Assembly (NCBI GenBank): GCA_021442155.1
Contig: CM038221.1
Coordinates: forward strand, 150,155,601-150,219,600
Origin: Cymbidium sinense
Lineage: Eukaryota > Streptophyta > Magnoliopsida > Asparagales > Orchidaceae
DNA: 64,000 bases
Direction of reading: 5' to 3'
Shown: piece after piece, positions 11,069 to 23,639 of the stretch
Numbering within the stretch: position 1 is the stretch's first letter
How the letters are laid out: each line of letters begins with the position of its first letter
Made by a program: the position numbers and the translations under genes
The notes under the pieces: model-generated
The model's input: the letters and a program-made list of their open reading frames with translations, nothing else
Told to the model about the DNA's origin: nothing
Database searches by the model: none

Positions 11069-12140
11069 TGTGGTGAAAAATTTTTATAAGGGAGTCACCT
11101 TTCCAATCTGTGGGGAGAAAAGAAAGAGGAACCCTTACAAAAATTCATCTTGGTAAGACACCATGCAGATCCATAGATGTACTTATTCAGGTGATCGGAT
11201 ATGTCAGCAAGGTATAATGTACTATCTCAAAAGATAGAAGTCACTACCCTTTAATGGAACCAATCACCTCAATAAGGACTCATAAGGATGATGGGTTTGC
11301 ATATGTACCAGAGATTCTTTCCCTACTTTACATGGAAAAGTAAAGTAGGGTTTATTTTAAATTGGGTTTGTTAGGATCCCTACAGGGGCAAGCCCCATAG
11401 TTAATTACATCCTAAGGGACGGATCAGAAAAACTCGATTAAGGTAAATGATTGTGTTTGAAGATTTCAAAGGACTATCATCGATTTGTTTATGTTTTTTG
11501 AAGATCAAATGGGATTGATCAAAAGAGGGAGTTATTATGAGCCAAAATGAGAAAGTAGGAGATGCTCATGCTAGGAAACCTAGCAAGCATCTCAAACTAT
11601 CCTAAAATTGGGCTTTACATTTTAAAATTGATTTATTGAGTTGCATTTTTATTAGAATTTTAGGACTTAATATTCCTTAACACAAGATTAAGTAAATGCC
11701 TAAGAGGTGAGGAAATATGCTTATGGCCCATAAAGGGGAGAAGCAACCTCAGAACCTAAATCTATGGAGCTTTGGCGATGGCCAGAAGCACAACTTAAAT
11801 CTAAGGCAAAAATGGGTAATTGGTGTGCCTCCACAAGAGAGAGAAAATCACCCAACAACTTGGACTTACAACCGCCTGGGGGTGACTGCCAACTAACTCC
11901 TCCTATAATTTTAAATACATGTAGGAAGCGAGATAGCTAGGCTATTTTATTTAGAAAGAGACTAAGTCCTTAAACTCACTCCCTAAAGAGACTAGATCAT
12001 GTAAAGGGACATGCTTCAAATGACCTAAATCTAATGCAATTCAATTTTTATTTTTTTATTTTTATTTTTGGGCAATCATTTTGACTCAAGCTAATAGAAT
12101 TTTTTATGACTAATGCATGAGAAATCAGATTATTGGCCTT
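11069..12140 (-). mobile_element. LTR remnant (3' part only) between copies 1 and 2
   Basis: Read leftwards this matches the last kilobase of the LTR seen at 26136-27148 and, reversed, at 53150-54256. It ends in CACCACA next to the primer-binding site. The other 5 kb of the LTR is missing. At 12140 the similarity to the full LTR stops at the bases ATTATTGGCC and module D begins. This single remnant stands where copy 1 needs its 5' LTR and copy 2 its 3' LTR. Confidence 0.75.
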
Positions 12141-13476
12141 AGGGGTGTTAGGAAAATCTCCTACCCTTTAGCTTAAACCATTCCTCACTTTCCTTCTTTC
12201 AAGTCAAACTCCAAATCAGTTCTATTTGATTTTCTCTAAACTAAATTCAATTCTATGATTCAATTCTATGATTGAAATCCATGATTGAAAGATATGATTG
12301 AAACCCCTGATCAAAATCCATCAAAAATTCCTAAGTTCAAATTTCCTAAGTCCTTAACCCTTTCTTAAGGACTTAACCAACATTGTGATTCAAACCTATT
12401 CAAATCTTTGAGATTTTCACATACTCCATTTATATTCTCATTTATATTAACATTTATAAATGAAATATAAATTCAAACCCATCAAATCAAATTCAAAATT
12501 TCAAATCAATTTATGAAAATTTTCTTAAGACCCTTTAATTTTCCATTAAAGGACTTAGCCAAAATCAACTCTAAACTTTGATCAAATCACTTCAAACCCT
12601 TGGGATTTTTCAAAACTTATTTATATCCTCATTTATATGCTCATATATAAATGAAATATAAATATAACTCATTCAAATCAAACCCTAAAATTAAATTCCA
12701 AATTTGAAATGCTTAAAATTCCTTTAAATCCCTTAATTTTCATTGATTTAACCTAAACTTTGATCAAACCTATTCAAATTTGGGATTTTCTATTATTTAT
12801 TATCATTCTCATATATAAATGAAATTTTAATATAAATCAATCAAATCCAATTCAAAAATTAAATTTTATATTAAAAAAAATTACTTTAAATCCTTTAAAT
12901 TCCCTTTAATGGATTTAACATAAATCATGATTAAACTCCTTCAAATTTTTAAAATTTTCTCACGATCAATTTATATTCTCATATATAAATGAAATATAAA
13001 TTCAAACAATCAAAACCAATTCCAAAAACTGAACCCAAATCCAAATCTAAGCCTTTCAAGTCAAAATCTTGAACTTAGCCAAATCAATTCCAAATCAAGC
13101 CAAACTCTTGATTTTCTCTCATGGTTCAATCAATCCTACAATCATATATAAATCCAAACCTCAATCCTTCAATCAAAACCCAAATCAAAAAAATCAAACC
13201 CAAGACCCCTTCATATTCTTCTTTTGAATATGAAAATTTTCAAATGGATCAAAATCAATTTGACTTCAAACCATTTGTAAATGGATTTATATTTCAATCA
13301 TAAGTCCATATACAAGATCAATCAACTTCAAATCAAGCTTTGACCAAGCCATTTGACCCACTTAGGCTCACTTGACCCAAAGTGACCTAAAATACCCTTA
13401 TGAGCCAACTTTTGATCCTAACCAAATTAGATTTAACTAAACTCATATATCCCTCTCATCATGACCAACAATCATC
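12141..13476 (+). repeat. Module D in inverted orientation, with ~180-bp subrepeats
   Basis: This matches 60786-61950 of copy 3 in the same strand sense, although the flanking parts here (LTR remnant and module C) are reversed relative to copy 3. So D is inverted with respect to its element. It starts CCTTAGGGGTGTTAGG and ends CAACAATCATC. Inside, a segment with ATATATAAATGAAATATAAA recurs at about 12460, 12645, 12810 and 12985, giving a subrepeat of roughly 170-185 bases. Rich in CAAAT/TCAA text and non-coding; a 60-codon frame at 13121-13303 is compositional. Confidence 0.75.
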
Positions 13477-15440
13477 TAGAAACAAGAAACCATTGGGATG
13501 ATTAGTTTCTTTGGGCAACAAATCAGACCCGACCTAGGGCTAACTATTGAGTGAATGCCACTAGGGGACTTAAATCAACTCAAAGAATAGTCAAGATTTA
13601 ATTTTCATTTTTTTAGTTTATTTTGATGGATTTCATTGATTTATGATGGATCACACTGAGAAGGAGATTATAAGAACCTAGACCTATCTCAAATTTACTA
13701 AAACAAAGGGAGTAGCTTCTCGATTGATGGGAGAACTATCCAACCAAAGGAGTGCCTTTTGCTTTGCAATGATCAATTGAGAGGAAGAAAGCTCAGGGAC
13801 TCACATCTTCCATTAAAAAAGACCACTAGGGTGATCGATTACTTTAGGTAATAAATTGAACCCAACTTAGGGCTGCTCGTCGATTTGTGACAATCATGTT
13901 AGAAAGAATGCGTCATAGTCTTACATCTTCCAAAGCGATATGACTGCCAGGGTAGCCTATTTATGGCAAAGCAAATTGAACCCAACATAAGGGCAACTAT
14001 GGAGTGAGTACCGACTTGGGGATTTATCTCAACTCAGTTAGTCAGGCAATTCTTATAGGGAGTTCTGCTGACACTACCCTAAAGATAAGATGCCTGCTTG
14101 GGATAAGGGGCCCTTTGGGGGCTTGAATCTTAATCCACAAGCGAATTAATTTTATTTATTTTATCATGGACCTTGTTAGTTTGTGAGAAATCAAATTGAG
14201 AAGGAGCTTATATCATCCTAGATCTATCTCAGGTTTACTGAACTAAGGGAGAATCTGTGCATCCACTGAATACATTTTCCAACCATAGGGGTGATTAGTA
14301 GGAAAGGAGAACTGTCCAATCCAAAAGTAACCCGGGTAGTGTCTAAATGGGGTTGCAAATGACATGATCCAAAGAGAGTGCCCATAGGGAATGGGGCGGG
14401 TAAAGGCTTAATCCATCACCCAGTGAAAATGACATGGCTAGTCATAAATTCAATCGGATTCAGTGTCCAACTCAAGGAGAAAGCATAGGGACTCATATCT
14501 TCCAAGAGTGGTGTACTCACCAAGAGAGTCGGTGTCAGCATAGCGGACATAAACCAACCTAAGTGCCCGTTGGTTTGTAACAAATAGCCTAGGAAGAAAG
14601 CTCAGGGACTCACATTCTCCTATAACAGAATTGATTGCTAGGATATTCTATCTTCAGCTCGACAGGTGCTATCCAACCTAGGGTAACTATTGAGTGAATG
14701 CCACTAGGGGACTTATATCAGCTCAAAAGTAGTCAAGTGGAAAGGAGCCTTTAGGAGACTTAACCCTAAACCTCAAAGCATGATGGCTAGTTCAAGAAGA
14801 AAGCATGGGGACTCACATCTTCTTAAGCAAAGTCAACATGAGGTAGCTTACTAGCTGGGCAGTGACGCATACCATACTAACAAGGCGTTCATTGGTTTGT
14901 AATGGTCAAGTTAGGAAGAAAGCATTGGGACTCACATCCTCCAAACAAATGACCACTATGGTGACAAACTGGTGAGGTAGCATGTAGACCCGACCTAGAG
15001 CAGCTAATGAGTGAGTGCCATAAGGGGCTTGCTCCCACATAAAGTAGCTCGAGATAAAAGATTTGTGTTTATTGTTGTGCATGTGTTAAAAAGAATAGGA
15101 CGTCATTGGGGGACTCTTACACCTACCTTAAAACACGCTAGGGAATTATGAAATGATTCCACAGATGATAATAAGAATTCTCACTAAAAAAGGATGCCAC
15201 TTGGGTTCTCTCACACCTATCTTAGTTATGCTAATCAAAATAGAATGCCTCTTGGGTTCTCTTACATCTATTCTAAAAACATTGAGAAATTGTGTTTGTG
15301 TTTTGAAAGAGTGATAGGATGCCACTGGGGAATCTTACACCTACCTTAAACACGTCACGGTAAATTTGCAAGGCAAGCAAATGACACTTTGAAAGTAGAG
15401 AAGATTTGATGAATGGAATTAGATTTTGTTCTTTTTATTG
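13477..15440 (-). repeat. Module C: composite tandem repeats of the Tat 3' untranslated region, copy 2
   Basis: This region follows the pol end of copy 2. It contains several interleaved repeats. A phrase like GAAGAAAGCNNNGGGACTCACATCTTCC recurs at about 13785, 14490, 14590, 14797 and 14913. A phrase like GTGAATGCCACTAGGGGACTT recurs at about 13550, 14010, 14690 and 15015. Four shorter units with GGATGCCACTTGGG..CTTACACCTA lie at 15100-15350. Copy 3 has the reversed equivalent at 57903-60785. Tandem repeats between pol and 3' LTR are a known trait of Tat elements and a known source of plant satellites. Confidence 0.8.
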
Positions 15441-15494
15441 ATGATTATTTTCAAACAAGTTTTATTTCATGGGTAATATTTTTTTAGATAGAGC

Positions 15495-16850
15495 CCATTA
15501 ATTGGAAGCATTGGGTGTTCTCCTATACAATCAATAAGTTGATAAGATCCTCCTTGGTAGGCCTTCTCTATGACATAGGGGCCTTCCCAAGTGGGTTCAA
15601 CTTTGCCTCCCATCTTTCAATGAGTTATAATTGGTCTCCTTAGGACTAACATAAGTTCTACTCAGAAAAACCTAGGGCAGAGCAGCTTGTTGTGAGCTTG
15701 AATCATTTTGACCTTGTACAACTTGAGATTTTGGCACGCCCGTAGGTGACTTTCCTCCAAACCTTCGAGCTCCTCTAACTGCAACTTTTCATTTTGCTCG
15801 GTAGTGATCTTGTTACCCAATGCTATCCTTAGTGATGGGACTTGAACTTCTGAAAGAAGAATGGCTTCGGAGCCATACACTAAGGAAAATGGGGTAGACT
15901 GAGTTGGAGTTCAGTATGTGGTGCGGTAGGCCCATAAGGCTTCAACCAACTTCTCGTCCAACTATCTTTTATTATCATTAAGAGTCTTCTTCAGTATCTG
16001 GATGAGAGTTTTGTTGAATGCTTCCGCTAATCTATTTGCGCTAGGGTAGTAGATGGTGGAGTACCTCCAATCTATACCATGTCTTTTAGAAAATCTATTG
16101 ATATTTGTGCTTTTGAATGCATTACCATTATTGAATATAATTCGTCGAGGCACCCCGAACCTATATACGATATGGTTCCTGAAAAATTGAAGCACATTGT
16201 GAGCTGTGACCTCTCTGAGTGGGATGGCTTTCGCTTGCTTGGAAAAGTAGTTGGTGGTAGCTAAGATGAATCGATGCCTCTTGGAACAAGGAGGATCGAT
16301 CAGACATACAATGTTGGTACCCCAACACTCAAATGACCATGAAGCCAAAGTAGGGTGTAGAATATTGGGTGGTTGGTGGAGGACCACACCGTGCACTAGA
16401 CACTGATGGCATCTCCTAGCTACGTCCATACAATCCGTGATCATAAAGGGCCAGTAGTATCCAATTCTTTTGATCTTCGACTTCATCTTTGGACCGGATT
16501 GATGAGCTCCATATAGACCTGAGTGTATCTCGGTTATAATGCCATGGGCTTCATGTTTGTCTAAATAACGTAACCACATCTGGTCAAAGGACCAGCGGTA
16601 CAAGGTGCCATCAACATGAGCATAGGAAGAGCTCTTTATTTCACCTGATGGGCTTGAGATTTCTCTTGAGGTAGTTTTCCAGTGTATAAGTAATCTATGA
16701 ACAGTTGCCTCCAATCTAGCTCCTTGTCCATTTTGGCAACGACAACTCCCCTTCAAGAGAAAGTCTCTCGATGAGTTTCGAATCAATATGGGATAGGACT
16801 TGTCTATTTTGGACCATTATTGAAATGGACTCATCTTTCGGACATGCCAA
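15495..16850 (-). pseudogene. Integrase relic with a 274-codon open frame, Tat copy 2
   Basis: The open frame (15962-16786) covers the zinc-binding domain and most of the catalytic core. The HHCC zinc finger is visible as HEAHGIITEIHSG ... CMDVARRCHQC. The core follows, with HQPPNILHPTLASW and IPLREVT. Both catalytic Asp positions appear changed: the first reads TTNYFSKQ where copy 3 has TIDYFSKW, and the second reads IIFNNGNAF where the family has an Asp before Asn-Gly. The Glu segment reads RLAEAFNKT and keeps Glu. The C-terminal part (15495-15880) is in another frame. Full coding length would be about 430 residues. Inactive as it stands. Confidence 0.9.
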
Positions 16851-17370
16851 CTCTTTAGCAAGTTTTACCAAGGCATCTACTACTACATTCTCTGCTAGGG
16901 AAACCTTATAGATAGTGACTTCAAAAATCTAGGCCAACAACTTCATGGTATACTCATAGTAATGATGAAGCTTGGGCTTGAGGACCTGGTAGGACCAAAC
17001 AATATGGTTGATGACCAACTAAGAATCTCCAAAGATGTTGATGCTCTTGACACTGATAGTGATGGCTAACTAAATCAATCAAAGCCTCATACCGCCTTGT
17101 TATTGGTGTAGGATAGATAGTATGAGAATCTCATCACATCACAGTTTAGAGTTAGAAGAACTATTCCTACCCCTACCTTTCTTCGGAGAATAGATCATGG
17201 TGCTTCACCTTTAAGAAAAGAAGCAGCACCATCAAAATACATCTCCTATTGGTAGTTTCTGACCTCCCTTAAGTTCATGATTTGTTCATCGGGGAGATCA
17301 TCACTAAGTGGAGAATCAGCAGGAAGTGGGTGTGATGCTAAAAAAGTCGCTAGTGCCTATCTTTTATCGC
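16851..17370 (-). pseudogene. aRNH and tether relic, Tat copy 2
   Basis: Matches the aRNH of copy 3 with many small gaps. The tether text (a DDLP/DEQIM-like run) lies near 17290, the start of the domain near 17210, and the SINIFGDS/ADALA-type segments near 17040 and 16880. No frame is longer than about 50 codons. Confidence 0.7.
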
Positions 17371-17740
17371 ACAAAGGCATACAAATATGATATCAAACTG
17401 TAAGAGAATCATAGACCAATGAGCCAAACATCTAGAAAATGTTGGCCATGTCATGAGATGCTATAGTGGATTGGTTCTTAAGATCAAGTCCACCCTATGA
17501 GAAAGCATATAGTGTTGTAGCTTTTGAGATGCAAAGATTAAAGCTAAATGTTTCTGAGGTGGATAGTTTACTTCAACAGAATCGATGATTGAGGTAGTAG
17601 AGCATTTTCTTCCCTCACATCGGATTGGGCTAATAGAGCATCAGAGAGTCATCCAAATGTCAAAGATGGGATAGGGGCTTTTTTAGTTTTATGATTCTTG
17701 ATGTCTTGAATGCATCGCGACACTTGTCATCCCATGAACT
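17371..17740 (-). pseudogene. RNase H domain relic, Tat copy 2
   Basis: This aligns with 1701-2110 of copy 1. The core block around 17570-17660 is shortened by deletions, and the YPPIEKHCLALIFA-type motif is reduced. No open frame remains. Confidence 0.65.
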
Positions 17741-18500
17741 TGGCATCCTTTTTGAGAAGTGTTGAGAATGGTCTGCATCTCCCCGATAAGTTTAAGATAA
17801 AACATCTTAGGTACGCTAACCATCCTTGAAAGGATTTGAGTTGAGTTAAACTCTTAAGAGGTGGAATTTCTAAGATAGCTTTAATCTTTTTAGGATTTAT
17901 TTCTATTCCCCAGTGTCAAACAACAAACCAAGAATTTCGAAACTACTAGAATGCACACTTAGGATTCATTTTGAGGTTATATTATCTTAACCATTCAAAA
18001 AATTACTCTCAAGTCAAAGAGGTGGTCTTCCTTTTTTTCTTTTGTTGACTAGATCATCAACATAACACTCGATGATGGATGAGTTCATTGAAGATCTAAG
18101 TCATGGCCTTGGTATGTAGCACTAACATTTTAAGGAAAGGCATGACCCTATATAGAAGATTCGATCGTTAAAAGTAGTGTTTCTTTCATCTTTAGGAGAC
18201 ATATTGATTTGGTTATAGCTAGATGACCATCCATGAAAGAGAAGGCGCATGAGATGAGAGGCAATGTCCACCATTAATTAGTATAGGAAACTCATCCTTA
18301 GGACATGCCTTGTTAAGTCCCTAAAATGATGCAAATGTGAATTTGGCCATTCTTCTTCTTAAGCGGGATGACACTAGCTAACTAAAGGATATTTTTTTCA
18401 CGATGAAACCATTGATTAGTTTCATGAATGATGTTGTTCAATTTCTAATCACATGTATCTAGGAGCTTGCTTAATAGGATGGTAATTATTAGCTTGTGCT
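17741..18500 (-). pseudogene. Reverse transcriptase relic, Tat copy 2
   Basis: The YVDD catalytic box is intact at codon level at 18053-18064 (minus strand TATGTTGATGAT), preceded by a Glu-Cys pair as in copy 3. Upstream, the NFRDLNKACPKDEF and FMDG segments are recognisable at 18220-18330 but are out of frame with each other because of one- to four-base deletions. Confidence 0.8.
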
Positions 18501-19010
18501 TTGTAACATGGAGATAATCTAGGCATTTCTTCATAACTCCATGTGAAGTAGTCTTTAAACTTCTCAATAGCTAACTAAGTCATTGGTTTCTTCTTCATTC
18601 GATGAAGATTATATGTCGAGGATTTTCTTATCAGGTTGATTTCTTTAAGTTTGTCGATTCTTGAATGAATCTCCACTTCAAATTCTAGTGGTGCCTCATT
18701 AACTTGGAGATCATTAGGATCATCTAAAGTTTCTAAACACACATTCTCATGAGAGTTGGGGATGTGTGGGAAGAACCTATCGACTCAAATGGTTGGTAAC
18801 TAGGCAATAATCTTCATCATTTGGAATGCTTGAATCTAGTCACTCTTGATTGCTTCCACGTATTGTTCCATAATTTTTAAAATATTGACATGCTTGGACC
18901 AAGTGTGAGGAACTAAACCAATAGATTTTGAACACAAGAGTAAAAGTCAAAAGGTAATTCCATTAATTCTTTAAGTATCTTCCTCAAGTCCCATCACTCT
19001 AGACTTGAGG
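18501..19010 (-). pseudogene. Protease-RT linker relic, Tat copy 2
   Basis: Collinear with 2831-3390 of copy 1. The YEEMP-like segment lies near 18525 and the acidic stretch near 18650. Frames are short and broken. Confidence 0.65.
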
Positions 19011-20240
19011 ATGATGAACAAAAGAACCTTTTTTGCTTCATGTCCTTTGGAAGACTTAGGGACTTCCTTAACTACTACCTTCAACTTTAGAGATGTAAGT
19101 GAGGTAAGAGCTAAGGTTCCCAATTGCTAAATAGTTTCACATAAACCATTCAAATACTTTGCTTTGCTTGGAGGTCTTTGTCTTTATGGATCAAAAGTCA
19201 CCTCAATGGAACGTTGAGAGGGTTGGTTGGTATACTAATCACATTAGACATCCTCTAAGTTGGATTCCAAGTCTATGTGAATAGTAGGTACTCTATGGCT
19301 GGCTCTATTGGCGAAGGCCAACTAGGGGGTCTTCCACCTGGAACTCTGTTCTACCTCCTCACGGTGGAGGTTGAGCCATTACCCACATGTCCATATGATG
19401 GAATGAACTATGGGTGGAATGTGATATGCGGATCCACTTCTTCTTCAATTCTCCTTTCTTGCTCACTTGGACATTTCTTTTTTCTTTCATTTTATTTCAT
19501 CTCTTCTTTTGCTTCATTTTCTTTTGCATTTGTATTTGCATTTGAATTTTGTCCAAGTTCACGAGAAAGGGTATTTTGAGGAAGATAATAGGTTGCATGC
19601 TCATAAATCTCAACCTCTAGCGAAAATGGCTTTTCATCCTTGTTGACATGGTATTCAATTCCATCTTTTTTTTGAACTTGATGCAGCGATGAAGAGGATG
19701 GAACAATCTTGTTCGATGTATCCAAGGCTACCAAGCAAAAGAATGAATGAAGATGTAGATTGCTTCAATCTTCCAGTCACGATCTCCAATGACACTATAG
19801 AACCTAAAAGCCACTTGATCATTGAATCCTCTCAATATCATCCTATCTCCTCGGAGAGTAGAGACATTGATCCTCAAATAGGCAAGGGTCTTTAGACTCA
19901 TAATGTTTCTTGATGCACACATCCATGAGAACCACGGTGAGTCGAACTGTCATGTCGTAATGTGTAGGATGGTTGTGCTCCAAGTCCCTAGTAGAAGGTC
20001 TTCATCATGAAGGTGATCCCTTGGGCTTCTTTTAATGTGCTTCCTCCTAGGTAATTGAGCTAAGCATATTTAGGATCAAGGAGGGCCTTGATTAGTGAAT
20101 CCCTCATCTCTTTGGATAAGACAAGGGCATCATATATTTTTAGCTTAGATGACAACTTTCTTAGATGAGAAAGGACGTTGTAGTCCACCTTCAGCTAGTC
20201 TTTTACAAGCATATCCAAGGGTGGAGCATCCTGTGGAAGG
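19011..20240 (-). pseudogene. Aspartic protease region relic, Tat copy 2
   Basis: Frames at 19492-19734 and 19728-19922 preserve the domain end (SSLHQVQKKDGIEYHV, the usual SSLHQKVKF region) and the active-site half (VCASRNIMSLKTLAYLRINV). The catalytic triad position reads Asp-Val-Cys instead of Asp-(Asn/Ser/Thr)-Gly, so the protease would be inactive. The upstream conserved HLRKLP..YDAL text is at about 20080-20200. Confidence 0.75.
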
Positions 20241-21360
20241 GCTTCTTGATCATTAGTACCAATGGCTTGTTTCTCTCTATCTAGTGCTGCAGAGGTAGAA
20301 CCTTGCCACTATGGAGGTTGACTTTGGTAATCTTAGGTGGTGGCAAGTTCTGCGCTCACCTGACTTCTCCTATGGGACTCTTGGATCAGTCATTTTCAGA
20401 GGTGAACCCAGAGTATTCAAAGTTGGATCAACTCTGAATAGAAAAGGAAGATCAAAATTGTTATAGTTAATTAGACTTGAAGAGTTATTAGAAAGATCAT
20501 CGAAGAGACACAAATGTAATTCAAATCAACTTTATTCTTTTTCTTGGAAGTATTTGAAGTAGAGTGAGTGAGTAAGAGGGATTTGATGCCCTTATCCATT
20601 GATACAAGAGTTCTACTAGTAGAAAAATAAAGAACTAGCAAAATGAAGTCAGGTGTGGGCTGTGAAGGCTGAGTCTAGAATGGGTGGTGGTGTGCTAAGG
20701 GCTATCAGATGACACATTCTTTGCTTCTCTTGAGCTCCCACTTTCTAGAGTTGGCAGCAACTTGCAAACCTTCCTTGGTGTTGGAGGTTTGAGGTGACTC
20801 AGCACTGAAAGCTTCTTGATCTTGAATTATTTTCTTAGAGGTTTTAGACAAAAATGTCCCAACCTTCTTTGGTTTTGGTAGGATCACTTGTATCCCCAAG
20901 GATTACCCTAATGGAACTGGAAGGTTGTTCCACAAGGTATTCCTTTGGGATAACTACATCACTGGTCTTGAAATTGTGTTCAAGCCAATCCTTGAATGTA
21001 AAACAATCCTCCAAAATGTGGCCTAGCATACGGTGGTAAGGGCAAAAGTTTGGATCATGACTTTTACCTACTTCCTCAGTCTCCTAGGCTTGGGTAGCTG
21101 AAAATCAGGTTTCTTTAAGAGATTCTTAAAGATTTTCTTGATTACCTCTCTTAAAGAATAAGGTTTGTTTAACTTATCTAAAGAGTAGGTGGATAGCTAG
21201 GCGGATATGCATCTTTGTTGTGGTGGTATGGATGGCTAGGTGGGTCTGGTGGAGTGGAGTGGAGGCGTGCTATGGTGGTGGAAAGGAGGTGGAGGCTGCG
21301 AGGTCATGGTCTCTCGGTGATCTCTAGGCTGGCTTCCCCTTGTCAACCATTGCTCAGTTT
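20241..21360 (-). pseudogene. Gag C-terminal part with zinc knuckle and Gly/Pro-rich stretch, Tat copy 2
   Basis: The 20844-21029 frame begins MLGHILEDCFTFKDWLEHNF; in frame just upstream the sequence reads NFCPYHR, giving Cys-x2-His ... Gly-His ... Cys, the Tat knuckle. At 21200-21330 lies a run of GGTGG repeats on the + strand, equal to a Pro-rich coding stretch on the minus strand. From 20705 leftwards is the acidic linker, without any recognised domain. Confidence 0.7.
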
Positions 21361-22330
21361 CTTCTCATAAACCTTTTTTAGATTTTTGCTTTGGCAACTA
21401 ATCTAGAAAGGCAACTATTTGGCTCTCCTTGTAGACACTTGTTGATTAGCTTCTCAAATGTCTTTATGGTGAAGCCCTTAAGCATGAAGGAAACCAGGCC
21501 ATGGATATTCTTCAAGAGAATCTCAATGGCATGCTGTTCAGACAGCTGTGGTTCACACTTCATACTTCGGTTGCTCCATCAGAGAATATAATCAATAAGT
21601 GACTCACAGGAGTGATGTTGGGCTACAACGAGATCTGAACCCTTTAGCTCCATCAAATCTCTTGATGAAGAGTTGCTAACTCAACAAATATCTTCTGAAC
21701 CATTGGGGTTAATACCAATCAAAAGCAATACCTAGGCTATTGACAAAGAGTCTAAAGAGTAAAAGCATTTGCCACTATTGCAACAAGCCTAAAGTGAGCT
21801 ATATACCTCATTCCATCAAAGCTTTTGAAGGAAAAACCCTTGGATAGATAACATCAAATTCCTGGGTAGGGTCTACCCTTTGGGCGATGATCCTCCCAGG
21901 CTTGAGCCAAAGCTTCCTATTGCTTCGACCATGGATTTAGATCTTTTTCATGTATGGAGGTACTTTCCACTACCTTCCTATATACTAGTGCTACCTTGCT
22001 CAATGGAGGTAGAGTCTTGATCTATTCATGACATCTTTCTAGGATGCTGGAAGCTGCCAAACTTTGTGCAAACAGTCTACTGTTCATCTATCAATCTCAT
22101 CTCTATCTTAAATGTTCAGGAGGTGATGGGTTATCTCGCGATCTCTTGATCATCACCTTTGTTACTAGAAGAACCAGCAATTAAGATCCCATTAAGTCAT
22201 CTTCATTGGGATCTAAGCTGACTCTTTCTTCATCAAACCATGCATACCCTATGATCTCCTTCTTCTCCATTAAATAGTGTTCAACTATCTCATCTAAGGA
22301 TTGATCTAACTAGCCAATAGCAGCAGGTGT
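21361..22330 (-). pseudogene. Gag capsid-like relic, Tat copy 2
   Basis: The frame at 21378-21563 (EQHAIEILLKNIHGLVSFML..KTFEKLINK) corresponds to the capsid C-terminal half. The Trp-Tyr signature half, seen in copy 1 at 6188-6406, is present at about 21690-21920 with several deletions. The upstream block near 22200-22290 carries the GYAWFDEERVSLDP-like segment. Confidence 0.6.
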
Positions 22331-23514
22331 GATCATGTGAGAGGCACCTATCTCATAGTTGAGTCAATCCTTATCTTGTACTCACTAGAATAATACTCTT
22401 TGATATAGTAATATAATCTAGGATGATCCTCTACCACTAAACTCATCGGAATATCATGAGTCATCCATCTCTGCATCAAATGGGTGGAGTTGGTGAAGGA
22501 GCGACCAATACTCGGGGGTTTATCTCATACCACCAGGGGAAGGTTAGCTCGACCCTACCACAATGGGTGGTGTAGGAGGTAGGATCCCTTGGCTATCACC
22601 AGCGATGCGTTTTCTCCCGGATGCGTTTGTGGCCTTAGATGGAATGGGTGATGCTAAACTGCTTGGCGATGGGGCGTGGGGTAGAGTGGTGGGGTGGAGA
22701 CACCACTCTTTGTGTATATACCCTCCCTATGATGGTGGTCCCTGAGGAGATACTATCGTATGGTGGCGTAGTGCATTGTGGAAAGTCAAAAGCGGCGGTG
22801 ACGGCTGAACCTCCATCACTCTCTTTGGTGTGTATGATGTATGGGCCTCGGGCCCTCTATGAATGCCTCCCACACTATGAGGATAATAGATCATAAATCA
22901 AGCGAGTACCAGACTCGGCGTCAGGTATACCCTCGGCATAGAGAAATGAGAAGGCAGCATGACCTCTACTCAGAAACTACTTGTAGATGCACTAGAGGAG
23001 GTGATGACGGATCCTCTTCCTCTCTATCTAAGAGAGAGGATGAGTTTTCCATAACTAGTGATGTGATCATGGAGACTCATCCATGGTGACACCTACCTCT
23101 CTCGGTTATCCTATGGAAGCTTTGACCATATTCTTGTTCTATGGGTGGGTAGAGGAGAGGAGTGTGAGCTAGACCCATACTCAAATGTGGGGAGGCCACT
23201 AGAGGAGCCTTACCCTTGGAGGGTATAGATGGTAGGGTGCTAGTGCAACATGTGCAACTCTAGGATGAACTCAACTGGGCTGGGCTTCTACATCTGACAA
23301 AGTGCATGTACTACCACAACTTTCCTCTTCAAGTGAGATACATAGATGGAGGGTAAGTCTACCCCATGATGGCTTCTGACCACCCTCTTCTCTGTGTGGG
23401 GAATGCCCTCAGTGATCAGCCCTCAAATCCATGGACAAAATGGATCAAATGGGTACTGATCCAAGGCTAGATCCATCAGTGAGGGAAGGTAAAGACAAAT
23501 TTCTAGAACACGCC
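22331..23514 (-). pseudogene. Gag N-terminal region relic, Tat copy 2
   Basis: Equivalent to 6901-8255. The start-like ATG near 23514 reads MACSRNLSLP, less well preserved than MAGTQKFVFTFP of copy 1. The body is Pro/Ser-rich and heavily deleted. No named domain. Confidence 0.5.
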
Positions 23515-23639
23515 ATTGCATTGGTGAAACTAAAATTGTATGAAAAGAATCAATGAAATGAACTTGCATAGTTTTCTATCTCCATAGATTTGAATTTTGA
23601 ATTTTGAAAATTTGAACCCACATCCAACAACTTGGAAGT

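Noticed and set aside
19277..19579. Plus-strand 100-codon frame as a gene
   Set aside because: It is antisense to the protease relic; its hydrophobic end comes from a T-rich stretch that is also present, out of frame, in copy 1 (3763-3948).
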